Notes under the pieces: model-generated | The model's input: only the letters and a program-made list of their open reading frames with translations | What the model was told of the DNA's origin: nothing | Databases searched by the model: none | Source of the DNA: Arabidopsis thaliana | Taxonomy: Eukaryota > Streptophyta > Magnoliopsida > Brassicales > Brassicaceae | Length of the DNA: 64,000 nucleotides | Direction: 5' to 3' | NCBI RefSeq assembly: GCF_000001735.4 | Contig: NC_003074.8 | Location: forward strand, 21,025,261 to 21,089,260 | Program-made: the position numbers and the translations under genes | Shown here: positions 34,734 through 45,573 of the stretch, one piece after another | Layout: each line of letters opens with the position of its first letter | How positions within the stretch are numbered: position 1 is the stretch's first letter

Positions 34734-34783
34734 AAAAGATTCTCTTTTCTCTTCTTCTCCGGTGATTTACTTACTTAACAATC

Positions 34784-35521
34784 ATGGCGTCGTCGGAGGG
34801 ATTAGCAAGCGTTGATCCTTGGTCATTCCGTCAAAACTTCAACATCGATTCGTGGCTACTCTCTGATTCCTTCTCACACGACAGTGATATACTCGCTAAA
34901 GCTCTTCACAGATCCATCTCCACTTCCACCGAATCATCTCCTCTTTCTCCTTCATCTTTCTTCGACTCTTCAACCGCCGCCGTCGATTTTTCTCCTCCTC
35001 AAACTCTCTCCAACGTCTCTTTCGGCTCAGATCCAGAAATCCCCGCCGCTAGTGCTCTTGGTCTCGGGAAACGAAAACGTGGTCCTGGTGTTTCCGGTGG
35101 TAAACAAACGAAACGCCGATCTCGAGTTTCTAATAAGAAATCTCAAACCACGTTTATAACGGCGGACGCTGCTAATTTCCGGCAGATGGTTCAACAAGTC
35201 ACCGGAGCTAAGTTCCTCGGTTCTTCCAACAGCATTTTCGCACCGATTGTGAAGCCGGAGCCACACCGTCTCGCTAGTAGATTACCACCGTCGTGCGGAA
35301 ACTTGGACCGATCTTCAGCTGTTCCAACGCTAGATACGTCGTCGTTTTTGTCTAACCATCACCAAGAGAACATTATCACAGATTTGGGAGCTCCGACCGG
35401 TTCGTTTCATCATCAATCCAGTGCAGGTACAACGACGGCGAACGTTGGTGGTGGTAGCTCCGCCGTGGAATTGGATAGTTACCCGAGCTTCCCAACACTC
35501 GAATCATGGAAAGTTATGTGA
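34784..35521 (+). CDS. VQ-motif protein, probable WRKY partner
   Basis: Intronless frame of 245 residues, usual for this family. The VQ core is at residues 132-141 (FRQMVQQVTG), matching FxxxVQxxTG. It is preceded by a basic stretch GKRKRGPGV to KQTKRRSRVSNKK (about 95-119), likely a nuclear signal. The N-terminus has a conserved-looking DPWSFRQNFNIDSWLL block and Ser/Thr-Pro sites that MAP kinases could use. The C-terminus ends YPSFPTLESWKVM. VQ proteins bind group I/IIc WRKY factors and tune defence and stress transcription. The specific WRKY partner is not deducible. Matches At3g56880 from memory (I believe it is listed as VQ24, not certain). Confidence 0.92.
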   Translation: MASSEGLASVDPWSFRQNFNIDSWLLSDSFSHDSDILAKALHRSISTSTESSPLSPSSFFDSSTAAVDFSPPQTLSNVSFGSDPEIPAASALGLGKRKRGPGVSGGKQTKRRSRVSNKKSQTTFITADAANFRQMVQQVTGAKFLGSSNSIFAPIVKPEPHRLASRLPPSCGNLDRSSAVPTLDTSSFLSNHHQENIITDLGAPTGSFHHQSSAGTTTANVGGGSSAVELDSYPSFPTLESWKVM

Positions 35522-37729
35522 TCGATCTGATTTTAAGATTAGTGTTTATGTAGAGATGTAATCCCTTTTGTTTTTTTCCTTTGTGTTTCTCATTTTGTTA
35601 TGAAGAATCTTGTTTTAGTCCTTAAGCTTATGCAGCTATGGAGTCTCTTGTTCATACTTTTGGGGAAATCAAATGGTTTATTGGAAAAAAAACTTGTTAC
35701 TGCATTAATTTTGTGTTAGCACTATCAAATTTACTTTTTAACTGTTTTTAAGGATAAAAAGCGGAAAAAGGATAAATCTTCTTCAGCCTATACATGGCTG
35801 TAAAAGAAGGATTTGTCTTCAGAGAAGCTAGGGAATATCTTTATGGTCCCATGTATCTATACACAGAAAAGACAATCATACACGTTACCACCACCACAAT
35901 AATGTCTCCATTACTGATACAAATCTATTTTTCTCTTAGATGTAAAGATTCCTCTTATCATATAATCTGAAGATTAATAAAATGAAGCATAGTGTAGCAA
36001 CAAGAATTAAGTTACACAAAATAGGAGATTAGCTTTCAACAACTACTACAAGAGGAGTATGTCAAAGTAAACGATAATGCGACAACAACCCAAGTCAAAA
36101 AGATTGCATCGTAAAAAAGAAAAGTTAGAATACTCTCATAATGGGTTTGGTGATCAGAAACAAACAAAAAAAAATTACATTTATAAGGAGATTATATATG
36201 AGAAAAGTCGCAAGCAATAGTTTAGTTTTTTCAACAGCTCCTTAGGTCAGTTTTAAAGTGAGTCAACGTCAATGCCACAAAAGAGGAAGCACTGATTCAT
36301 CATGAGTCGTGTTCTTAGTTTGACTGTTAAACGTCATTTGCGTTGATTCTTTGATTCCTATATTACACGACACCAATATATGTCCCGTTGAGATCAAACT
36401 TACTCATTAGAAACAAAACGTATACTTTAAACAAGACTTAACTTAAGATCCCGAAACGTTAAATCAAGGTTGACACTAGATTTGGATGCACTTCACATTT
36501 TTGTTGGATCTATTCACTTTAAAAACTCAAAATTTTGCAAATATTGGTGTAACATGTGGACGGTGGAAGAGACTAACCGAGCAATAAATATTAGGAGGGG
36601 CCATAGATTGACCAAAGCGATTATATAATGTAAGTCATAAGTCAGAACAAAGACTAATGTAAAGGCGACAAATATATTAGGGGTTGTTGGTGGTTGCACC
36701 TGAGATGGGTTTATGAGGGAATCATCATCTACTTTGTCTCACTCTGATTCAGACACTTATCTATCATCTCATGTGGGTCGGTCTTTGGGCTTTTAATTAT
36801 GAGGACGACACCAAAAGTGTGTGTTCAGTTTACGTTAAACCCAGTATTTATCTGTGGTATGATTCAGCTTATAAACACAACTTATTACCAAAAGCTAGGA
36901 AGTAATTAAGTATTTTTGTATTTCACATCTTCCACAAGTTGATCTCTAGTTTGTTTCCTAGCCTATACTACACTGGTGAAGCAGCTAGAAATGTGCTCTT
37001 AGATTTGCAAACACTTGTAAAATTATGAGATTTCCTCTGTTTCTTCTCATTTGTTTTTTAGTTGTAACGCTTCGATCAAGAAACCCTTATAAGAAAGACA
37101 CATTCTATCAAGCAGCTGGGCTTTTACAGTGGATGCAGTAAGTAATCAATCTAAAGAGATCCAAATAGTGAAAAAACCTGAAAATGCAGATTACAACAAC
37201 TTAATCATTTCGTGTTTTCTGAAACTAAGTCTTGACTTTTAATTTGGCTTGGCCTCGAAGATCTGATTAGAAAATCAAATCAACACCTGTCCTCACTCTA
37301 GGTTAGCAAATACTTGTACCTGTTCTGCTGCGCTTGTTATTCATAGATGGAGTGGAACCGAGTTTGCAGAGACCTCTTCCAGATGATGGTATCAAGGCAA
37401 AAAATTATGTGCAATGGTAGAGACAGCATTAAACTATACAATCGGATTTACTGATTTAGAACTGTAGAGAGATAGAATTACAAATGAAAACTACGTTAAC
37501 CAAAGATAGTCACGAGGTACATACGATTTACCAAAGCTAGATTTGACTCGCACAGACTTTTACAAACGTCTAATACTATTAACTAAAGAATATAAAGGCA
37601 TACATGATGCCCTTTTGCTTTTTACCTATTCCTTGTCTCATTGTTTTACTCTCTTATACTCTTCTCCTCTTCTTCTGTCTTCATCTTCACTTATGTCTTT
37701 TCCATTTCTTCTCCCTACTTACACCATCA
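35522..37729. other. Intergenic, no gene seen
   Basis: 3' flank of the VQ gene, then AT-rich spacer up to the 3' end of the F-box-associated gene. No frame or RNA motif could be supported. Confidence 0.5.
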
Positions 37730-38437
37730 TCATACCTCGTCCCCTACGTTGTCAGGACATAACGTTTCACAGCAGTAACAGCGGCTCTTGATATGAGAAA
37801 TGCTTGACTTGAATTGCTTTGCATCGTTTAGACTAAGATCCTCAACATAGTCAACAAAGGCATAAACTTCACCACGATGCTCAACCTCTTCAAGCTTAGC
37901 TCCAAAACCTTGGATTTCAACACTTTGGAGGGTTTTCTTTTCGGGATCGAAGTAGAATACATAGTACGGTTTACATGTATACTTCATACACAAAACAATA
38001 TCGCCTCTTGCAGTCACTCCAGCAACTGAAAACTCGCAGGAACCAAGGACTTCATTCTCCGGTAAAGTGTAGACATACTTGACCCATTCCTGTTTCTCAA
38101 CATCCTCTAGAACCCACAAACACAACTCAACGGAACGTCTTCCACCAACGTCAACATAGTTGCACTTAGTCACAGCTAATTTACCCATATAGTTGACCAA
38201 ACTTAATCCACTAGGGTCCTCTATATGATCATCTAAGCATTCTGACTCAATAAACTTGAACTCCTCAGAGCTAACATCAAAGCAAACAATCAAAGACAGT
38301 GTTTCCTCGAAACAAGTTCTAGATAAGTAATACAAAACCCCATTGATGCATATCCCTTGAGTCCTTTGACAGCGATAATACAAAGGACCATCAATATCGT
38401 TTCTATCCTTTCTCCTCCACTTGAGTTCACCAGATCC
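37730..38437 (-). CDS. F-box-associated (FBA type 3) gene lacking its F-box
   Basis: The open frame from the stop at 37730 reaches an in-frame TAA at 38438-38440. Its protein begins [20 protein letters not shown], then [33 protein letters not shown] and [18 protein letters not shown]. These are hallmarks of the FBA_3 beta-propeller-like domain that follows the F-box in many Arabidopsis F-box proteins. No F-box (about 40 residues with LPxDL) was found upstream in any frame up to 38.7 kb. The first in-frame ATG is internal (38188), which would drop the first part of the domain. Either a spliced upstream exon supplies a start or this is a decayed, truncated member. Such fragments are common in this birth-and-death family. 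Matches At3g56890 from memory. Confidence 0.7.
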   Translation of the reverse strand, partial: GSGELKWRRKDRNDIDGPLYYRCQRTQGICINGVLYYLSRTCFEETLSLIVCFDVSSEEFKFIESECLDDHIEDPSGLSLVNYMGKLAVTKCNYVDVGGRRSVELCLWVLEDVEKQEWVKYVYTLPENEVLGSCEFSVAGVTARGDIVLCMKYTCKPYYVFYFDPEKKTLQSVEIQGFGAKLEEVEHRGEVYAFVDYVEDLSLNDAKQFKSSISHIKSRCYCCETLCPDNVGDEV

Positions 38438-38938
38438 TTAATTTTTCCTCTTTCCATTGGTTTCGCCGGAGTGCGTGATTGTTCCGCCGGAGAAGCAGAG
38501 GGTTTTAGGAATACGACGACAAAAAGAGAGAGAATACAGTACGTGGCGCTTCAGTGACCGCTCCTCCCTCCAAACTAAAACAACTTCAATCGTCGTTCTG
38601 CAAATCTTGATGTTATTAGGCCTATACTTTAATATTAGGGCCCAATAAATGTTTGCTAAAATCTTAGGGCCTGGCTTCACAATTCAACATTCTAATAACC
38701 TTTCTTATTAGTTTCTTTCATCTCGCATTAATATTTTTTTCTAATTAAAATGAAGACTTTTTTTCTTTTTTTCTTCTCAAACTATATTGGAATTAGCTTA
38801 ATAGGAAACTTAAGATAAAACATGTGTATTATATCAAACAAACTTATACAATAGAGGGAACAAAATCTTGTTTTGGTTAAGAATGAACAAATGAATAAAG
38901 GAATGAAAGAATCCAACGTCAAAAATTAATAACACAAA

Positions 38939-39662
38939 TCACATGATAGTACAAGCATGAGCATTATCATCGCTAAAAAGATGAAGAGCATTTTCATCGA
39001 TATTAGGTTGAACTTTTTGGGATGAACTAGGATAATAACCATTGATAGTAGAGTTGTTTGTATTTTGAAAGTCGTCAACGTCATAGAAATCATACTTTCC
39101 ACTATATGAGATTGTCTGATATATCTTCTGATCCGATTGTTCCAAATGTTGAGAAGGATATGTATAGTAATCACCATAATATCCATTGTAAGGAAATGGC
39201 CAATATTCCGCTGTTCGTCCCGTTCGTTTCACCATCTTTAGAACCTCTTCTCGATCAACGTATCCCGTGACTGTCACTTTTTGTCGATCCACGTCTATCT
39301 CTACCGTGTCCACTCCTACACATATTTATTATTATACTGTTAATCAAGATTTGCCTTAAGACCAAACATATATTTATGAAAGCTAAATGATACGACTAAA
39401 ATCGATGTTTGATTTTGTTTTTCTGAATTTTTCTTACCATCGAGTTTAGAAATGGCTCTTCGAACCTTCTTTTCACATCCTTTACAATCCATGTCTACCA
39501 AAAGCTCCACAATCTTAAACAACAGAAGAAAATATACATTAGAAAATGAACAAAACGTTTGATGATAACCATCAATAAAAAGAACAACGAACAAAGACAT
39601 AGATGGCAACGTACAGATAAAGCGATTGGTAATCGAGAGTTTCCATGTATCCAATCAAACAT
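38939..39662 (-). CDS. Heavy-metal-associated isoprenylated plant protein (HIPP)
   Basis: Three exons, 39662-39615, 39513-39438 and 39315-38939, give 166 residues. The HMA metal-binding domain covers about residues 16-82 with MDCKGCEKKVRRAI (CxxC in a beta-alpha-beta-beta-alpha-beta fold) and VDTVEIDVDRQKVTVTGYVD. The protein ends CTIM, a CaaX box for farnesylation or geranylgeranylation, so it should be membrane-tethered. The part between is rich in Tyr, Ser and Asn. HIPPs bind metals such as Cu, Zn or Cd and also act in stress signalling. The first exon codes only 16 residues (MFDWIHGN), a layout seen in several HIPPs. Matches At3g56891 from memory; the HIPP number (possibly 45) is not certain. 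Confidence 0.88.
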
Positions 39663-41069
39663 TCTCTTAATTATCTTGTCGATCGAGAATTTACGTTTTG
39701 TCTTAAGATCTTTTTGCTTTCAATATAATATTTTGGTTGTATGTGTATGAGATATATTTATATAGGTGGAATGGAAATGACTGCGCGTATTAGGAACACT
39801 TGGTGTGTGATTCCAAGAAACCGCGTTTGCGTCTTGTGAGATGCAAAAAGCTTATGTCCTAAGTCTTACATTATATATCTTGTGTCTTGGTGTCGCCAGA
39901 GTTTTAATTATTGTGTCTTATTACTAGAGTAAGGGTTTACCAAAATAATATATGAATTTTAGCGTATTTCAAAGAATTAAGAGATTAGCTTAAAATTATA
40001 TTAATTAAAAATGATGTAGAAGCATATACAGAAACTTGTCTCAATCGTTTTAACGTTTTTTCTGTCCGTAGAGTTAAGAAATTTGACGAGATTCAACATA
40101 AATAAATGTATTATTGATTTTATTTTATTTTTAATAAAGTTTCGTTGGATATTGAAAACTATAAGACCGACCAATCTAAATTTTATTAGTTTTGATTTCC
40201 AGGCAATTAATCCGAACCGAAGTGGCATACGCATATTCAAAAGTCAAGATCTCCTGCCTACCAAATAGTGGATATATACAAAAATTACAGACACATATTA
40301 GCTTATTAATGTATATATGTTGATAGAATGCATGCAAGTCGTGTGAATAGCCAAAATGTGAATATATAGCATTTCCAAGTAGAGAAAATGAAATCCAAAT
40401 CATTTGAATTTGTGAGGTTTCGAAATCTACTAAATACGTAAACGAAATAACTCGCTTTACCACCAATAAAAACAAAATCAAAAGGGCAATACAACACATT
40501 ATGATGCAACTTGATCACTTGTGTACTCTATAAGTTACATTTCGCAGAAAAAAAGATTGAGAAACCTTTTTAATTTGTGTTACGTAAATTACCGAGAAGA
40601 AGCACATAAGCAAAAACCATATCTTGAAAGAAAGATTTTGGTTCTTTCTTAGTTTTGTGACTTAAAATAACACAGAGATTAATGATTAGGAACGTCAAGG
40701 ATGACTAAACCGGTCCGGTCCGGCTCTAAACTTAATTCATCCTTGATTTGATGATTAATGATTTATTTAAAAGTTTATGTCCGGTTAAGGCCCGGTCCAG
40801 GAATAAGATCAAATGGGGATAAAATAGTCTTTTACTACTCACCCAACCTGCCGGAATATTGAGACACATCATCGTTCAAAATCAAAACCCCTAAACTCAA
40901 ATTCTCTCTCCGTTTTTCCGGTGAAAATCAGTCGCCGTTCTCCGGCCACAGTCTACACTAACCGTGTCATTTCGAGTCTCATCAAACCTTTGAGCAGATA
41001 AGTAACTGCTACGAATTTGCACACCGAAGTCACTGTTTCAATCTGAATTGCATCTTTAAAAAAGGGACA
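39663..41069. other. Divergent intergenic region between HIPP and ALADIN
   Basis: AT-rich. The right end carries the ALADIN promoter and leader (about 40.86-41.07 kb, CT-rich with TCTCTCTCCG). No further gene was seen. Confidence 0.5.
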
Positions 41070-44000
41070 ATGGCATCTTTTCCTCATCCCGGTTCCGTCA
41101 CCGTCTGCGAGATCAACAGAGACTTGAGTATGTTAAAGCTTTTCCCTTCCATTGAAAAATGTAGGGATTTCGAAACTTCTGAGCTAATGGTTAGATTTTC
41201 GTAGCGCAGTTACGGCTCAGAACTTATCTGATGAGCGAGCTCAGGAGACTTATGGAAAAGTTCTTGTACGTGGGCGTTTCTCTTTCGTTTCTGATTTCTT
41301 ATAAGCTTAAAAACCATATTTGTAAGTAGCAAATGTTTTCTTTTTGACAAATTTCCATCGGATTTGGGGGTTTTGCGTTTGATCACAGGGAATGGTGTTT
41401 AGCCCTGTTTCGTTCGACTCTACTCCTAGCTCTCTTCAGGAAAATGAAGGACAAGAGAATGGAGATAAGGCAAGTGGTGAGAGTAAAGGACTGGTTGCAA
41501 CACTGCAGATGAAGGTTGCAGACTCTCTTAAACAGATTTTACAACCCACCGATGTAAGAGTTTCAACTATCAGTCTGTTTCTTTGTTTGGTTGACTAAAG
41601 AAAGCTTAGCATTTTGTGATTGATGGTTACAATACTTATCTTTATGTATCTAGGGGAATTGATAGGAGGGATGTTCTTTGCAATTTCAAAATGGCATTAT
41701 CATAGCTGTTATTAATAAAGCCACAGCCTTGCTCACCTTTTCTTTTCTAGGTAACTCTACTCTCAGAGATTGATCTTCAAGGAGTGAGTTGGCATCAAGG
41801 GAAGCATATTATTGCCTTTATATCCGGTGCAAATCAAGTTACAATTCGTGATTATGAGGACAAAGGTTTGTTTTATTTATTCAATTCAGGATTCCTAGTT
41901 CACATTTGCCGGTGTGTGCATACAGTTTCATATTCTTCTTTTGAACAGATGAGAAAGAACCTTGCATTTTGACAAGTGATTCACAAAGAAATGTTAAAGC
42001 CCTTGAGTGGAGACCAAATGGTGGAAAATCCCTATCCATTGCCTGTCGGTGTGTATTATTGGTCTTCTGATCCTGTCTACTTTCTAGAGTAGCCAGTTTC
42101 ATAGATAACTAAGTTTGATTCTACTGTAATAACTGTTCCATTGAAACAGGGGAGGAATATGCATATGGGCTGCTTCATATCCGGGTAACATGGCATTGGT
42201 TAGATCTGGTGGTTCCGCATTGAGGGGAAGTCTCTCTCGAGGATCTGGAACTCGTTGGATTTTGGTGGACTTTCTTCGGTGTCAAAATGATGAGCAAATT
42301 AGTGCTCTCTCATGGAGCCCCTGTGGAAGATATCCTAAACAAAATTTCTGCTATAACTGTTTTGCTTAACTTCATTTTGGAGTTGTTACTTAACTACATA
42401 CGTTTCCATGATCATTTCAATTACCATAGTTGTTTATCAAGCCGCATCGCATGATAGGCATTTGTTGGGAAAGTATTTGGATTTGTTCGATCTTTTCTGT
42501 CTTTGCATCACATGGATCCCTAACTTTGTCCATCCTGTTACTCCTTGACCTATTTTCACGTATTTAGCATCAGCCTCATATGACAGTTCATCTTTCACCA
42601 TATGGGATGTTTCTCAAGGTAACTAGAACGACAATTAAGAACACTTTCTTAATGCACAACATCATGCAAATGTTTGAACATTAATCCAGCTTCCTCTTAT
42701 TTAACATCCTATCTGTTGCGTTGAGATGAGAAAATGCATCTTGCAATTCCTTGTTTCTGAAAGTGATATGTATACATCTTCCAGGGGCAGGGACACCTAT
42801 TAGACGGGGACTAGGTGGAATATCAATGCTTAAATGGTCACCTACAGGAGACTACTTCTTTGCAGCAAGATTGTAGGACATCAACTCTCTTTCTTTTTTA
42901 CAGATGTGGAAAGTAGCTTCCTGTTTGATATGATTGCTAATAAAATGTTTTTCTGTCACAGTGATGGGACTTTTTGTCTTTGGGAAACAAACACATGGAC
43001 ATCTGAACCCTGGTCTTTGTCTAGTGGATCTGGATCTGTCACGGTAAGATCGTGAGCCTATAATAGTGAGATATGCAATAGAGTATTGTTAAAAGCGTTT
43101 TGTTGGAGAGGTTAACGTCACTAGTGTGGTATGCATAGCTTATGTACATGACTCCATTGTACTAAAGCATTCATTTCCTTCTTTTATGTATGAAATTGCA
43201 ACTGTGTTCCATCTTCGTAAATGGACCAAGCAATAATACTATACTCCCTTCTATGATAGGGAGCGATATGGGATCCCGAAGGACGGTTTATCTTGATTTC
43301 GTTTTCGAAATCTTCAACACTGGGCTCTGTTCATTTCTCATCCAAGCCACCATCCTTGGGTATGCAGAAACTTTGAAGTCGTTTTGCCTATACTACTAGA
43401 AATACTTACCAGTTAGCACACTAAATCTCTGTTTTGGTTTACTTTCAGATGCCCATCTATTACCAGTTGAATTGCCAGAGATTGCTTCTCTAACTGGCTG
43501 GTAAATTATTTGATTGTTTTGTTCAATAAACCCTTGCAAAGGCCTTCCGTTAATCACTTCTTGATATTGTCTTTCATAACTGAAATAACCAGTGAGGGCA
43601 TCGAGAAGATAGCATGGGATGCATCTGGAGAACGATTGGCTGTGTCGTACAAAGGAGGCGATGAAAATTACAAAGGATTGATTGCCATCTACGACACACG
43701 AAGGACACCTATTGTATCAGCATCACTAGTGTAAGTAACTCTTACTGTTATCCATTCCATCGGACTTGACCTCCTTTTGTATATCTTTGCATTGTCTAAA
43801 TGGATAGACAAAATCTGATGCTTTTATGATTACAGCGGTTTCATCAGAGGACCTGGAGAAAACCCGAAAGCTCTCTCCTTTTCATTCCATGACAAGTTCA
43901 AGCAAGGTCCACTCCTTTCTGTGGTAAGGCATATGCTTGATTAAGTCTCTTTTCATGCCAAAGTATTCATACAGGTAGAATCGGTTAGTTAATTAATCTT

Positions 44001-44083
44001 CCAAATAAACCTTGTTGCAGTGTTGGAGCACCGGATTCTGTTGCACCTATCCTCTCATCTTCCGCTCACATGTTCTTCCTTAA
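41070..44083 (+). CDS. ALADIN nucleoporin (WD40 repeat)
   Basis: Fourteen exons close in phase to 447 residues: 41070-41127, 41210-41265, 41389-41553, 41751-41865, 41949-42048, 42150-42329, 42560-42618, 42785-42872, 42962-43043, 43260-43359, 43449-43500, 43593-43730, 43836-43923, 44021-44083. WD-type blades are visible, e.g. VKALEWRPNGGKSLSIAC with GGICIWA, ISALSWSPCGR with SFTIWDV, ISMLKWSPTGDYF with GTFCLWE, and IEKIAWDASGERLAV. The protein matches animal ALADIN, a scaffold-associated nucleoporin of the nuclear pore (the triple-A syndrome gene AAAS in humans). Intron 6 (42330-42559) is an AT-AC intron with U12-type donor and branch site. Matches At3g56900 from memory. Confidence 0.93.
42330..42559 (+). 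other. U12-type AT-AC intron in ALADIN
   Basis: The donor is ATATCCTAAAC and the end is TTTTCAC. A CTCCTTGACC branch-like element lies about 10-15 nt before the AC. Joining 42329 to 42560 restores WSPCGR-YLASASYDSSS in frame. No GT-AG alternative at the same place keeps the conserved reading. Confidence 0.85.
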
Positions 44084-44297
44084 TAGCCAAATGGTTCAAA
44101 TTTAATGCAAGTTTCAAACTTTTTGGTTCTATTTTGTAGACTGCTCACTCTTTGTATACAAATGGTTTCTTTAAAGAACTCAGCTTTGAAGTTAAATCCA
44201 AAAACAATGGTTGCATTTGAAGTACATTAATGGTCTTTGAACACCAAAAAGAACATTACAAAAAACGAATACGAAAAGCAGCAAACAGTTGAGTCAC

Positions 44298-44997
44298 TTA
44301 GACATTCTTGTTTTTCTTCATCTTGGAAGGTGGCCATCGACCCTTCTTCCTCATCTTACGCTTACGAACCAGACGTTTCCTGCGTAGCCTAATCTTTTTG
44401 GCCAGCTTCATCTTCAGCCTCAATTCCAAGAGCAGTTTCTCTTTAGCTTCTTTCGATTCCAACGGTAGTTTATCCACTGGAACAGCAGCAACAACAGTCT
44501 TTGGTTCCTCCTTGCTCTCAGGCTCAGCCCCGTCCACGCCAGAAGCAGCCGCCTTCACCACAATTCTTCCATGGCTAGAGTTCAAGCTGTAAGCACTGAG
44601 AGAGACTCTGTTCTTGGACTCGACAGCGTTGGGTTTAAGGCTCAAAACTGAAACACAAAAGATTAGAGCATTACAAGTAAACCAAGTGTTCGATTAAATG
44701 CTTCGATCTTTAAGCTTAAAACCTGACTGCCCTAAAACAAAACTTCACTTTTTTGGGACAATCAAGAAATTGAACTAGCCCAGGAGCTTCAATTTGGTTC
44801 CATGGGTCTCTATTGTTTTTTTTTTTTTCCCGATACAATTCCACGACAAAACGAAGCAAAAGCGAAATGTCAAGACTAGAAACGAGTGACAAGACATTAC
44901 CTGGAGAAGCGAAAGACGGAGATTGAAGAAGGCGCGAGGAAGAAGAAGAAGAAAGAGAAGAGAGAGAAGGGAGAGAATTGAAGCAGAGAAGAGCCAT
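44298..44997 (-). CDS. PSRP5: Plastid-specific 50S ribosomal protein 5 (PSRP5 / cL37)
   Basis: Two exons, 44997-44901 and 44647-44298, give 148 residues. The first about 70 residues are Ser/Leu/Ala-rich with few acids (MALLCFNSLPSLSSLSSSSS), a typical chloroplast transit peptide. The mature end is extremely basic: KLAKKIRLRRKRLVRKRK then MRKKGRWPPSKMKKNKNV. This is the hallmark of PSRP5, a small protein of the chloroplast large ribosomal subunit with no bacterial counterpart. It contacts rRNA and is needed for normal plastid translation. It is divergent from the DHHC gene at 45.6 kb. Matches At3g56910 from memory. Confidence 0.93.
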
Positions 44998-45573
44998 CTT
45001 CTTCTTCTAATGGAAGAATTTGTCTTCAGACTTTCATTTGATAGTGGATAAGCTTTTTCTCCTTCTCTCTGTCTGTGTCTTCTTAACGAACGGATTGGAT
45101 TGATCCGGCTCAATCCGGTTTAATTAAATACAGAAATTATCAAACGAACCGGCTTCTTTTTCCTGATTCGGGTTGAATAGATAAACCGGAGTGGGTACTT
45201 TTTATAGAACTGTGAGTTGACACGTGGCTGTCCCAGTGTGTGATTGGCGGGAGAAAGGCTAAGTTAAGGTTGTTCCAGAGAATGATGTTGGTTGGTGTTT
45301 TGAGCAACTTCCAATGGCGGAGGACAAATCTATGGAGAAAGGGAGAGAGAGAGAAAGAAACAAATCTATCAAACAGAAACCATAATCAGAAGACGAAAGG
45401 AGAACAAAATCCGCACAATCGGCGGCACGATTTGGATATCGCCGGTTTCATTCGCTTGGCTGTGAATTGAGGAAACTTGGATATGGAGCTGTAGGACGTG
45501 TCTAGCCGCGGATTCTGAGACTGGAAACAAAGCGAATAACATTTCTGAGTTTCATTCCCCGAAGAAAAACGTT
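44998..45573. other. Divergent promoter between PSRP5 and the first DHHC gene
   Basis: It contains two copies of the GAACCGG/CCGGTT type motif, GACACGTGGC (45219-45228, a G-box/ABRE core) and the leader of the DHHC gene. The frame at 45240-45470 has no family match and lacks a start, so it is treated as leader. Confidence 0.45.

Larger units (their letters stand above)
30259..34783. other. 4.5-kb gene-free AT-rich interval
   Basis: This is the largest gap in the window. Frames of any length are absent on both strands, and no tRNA, snRNA or transposon protein was seen. It holds poly-A/T runs and a short CA microsatellite (about 32758-32772). A more G-rich pocket lies near 32920-32990, with GACGTCGGG and AACGCGTT. 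A 25-bp tandem duplication is at 33781-33830. The right end is the promoter of the VQ gene. Confidence 0.55.
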
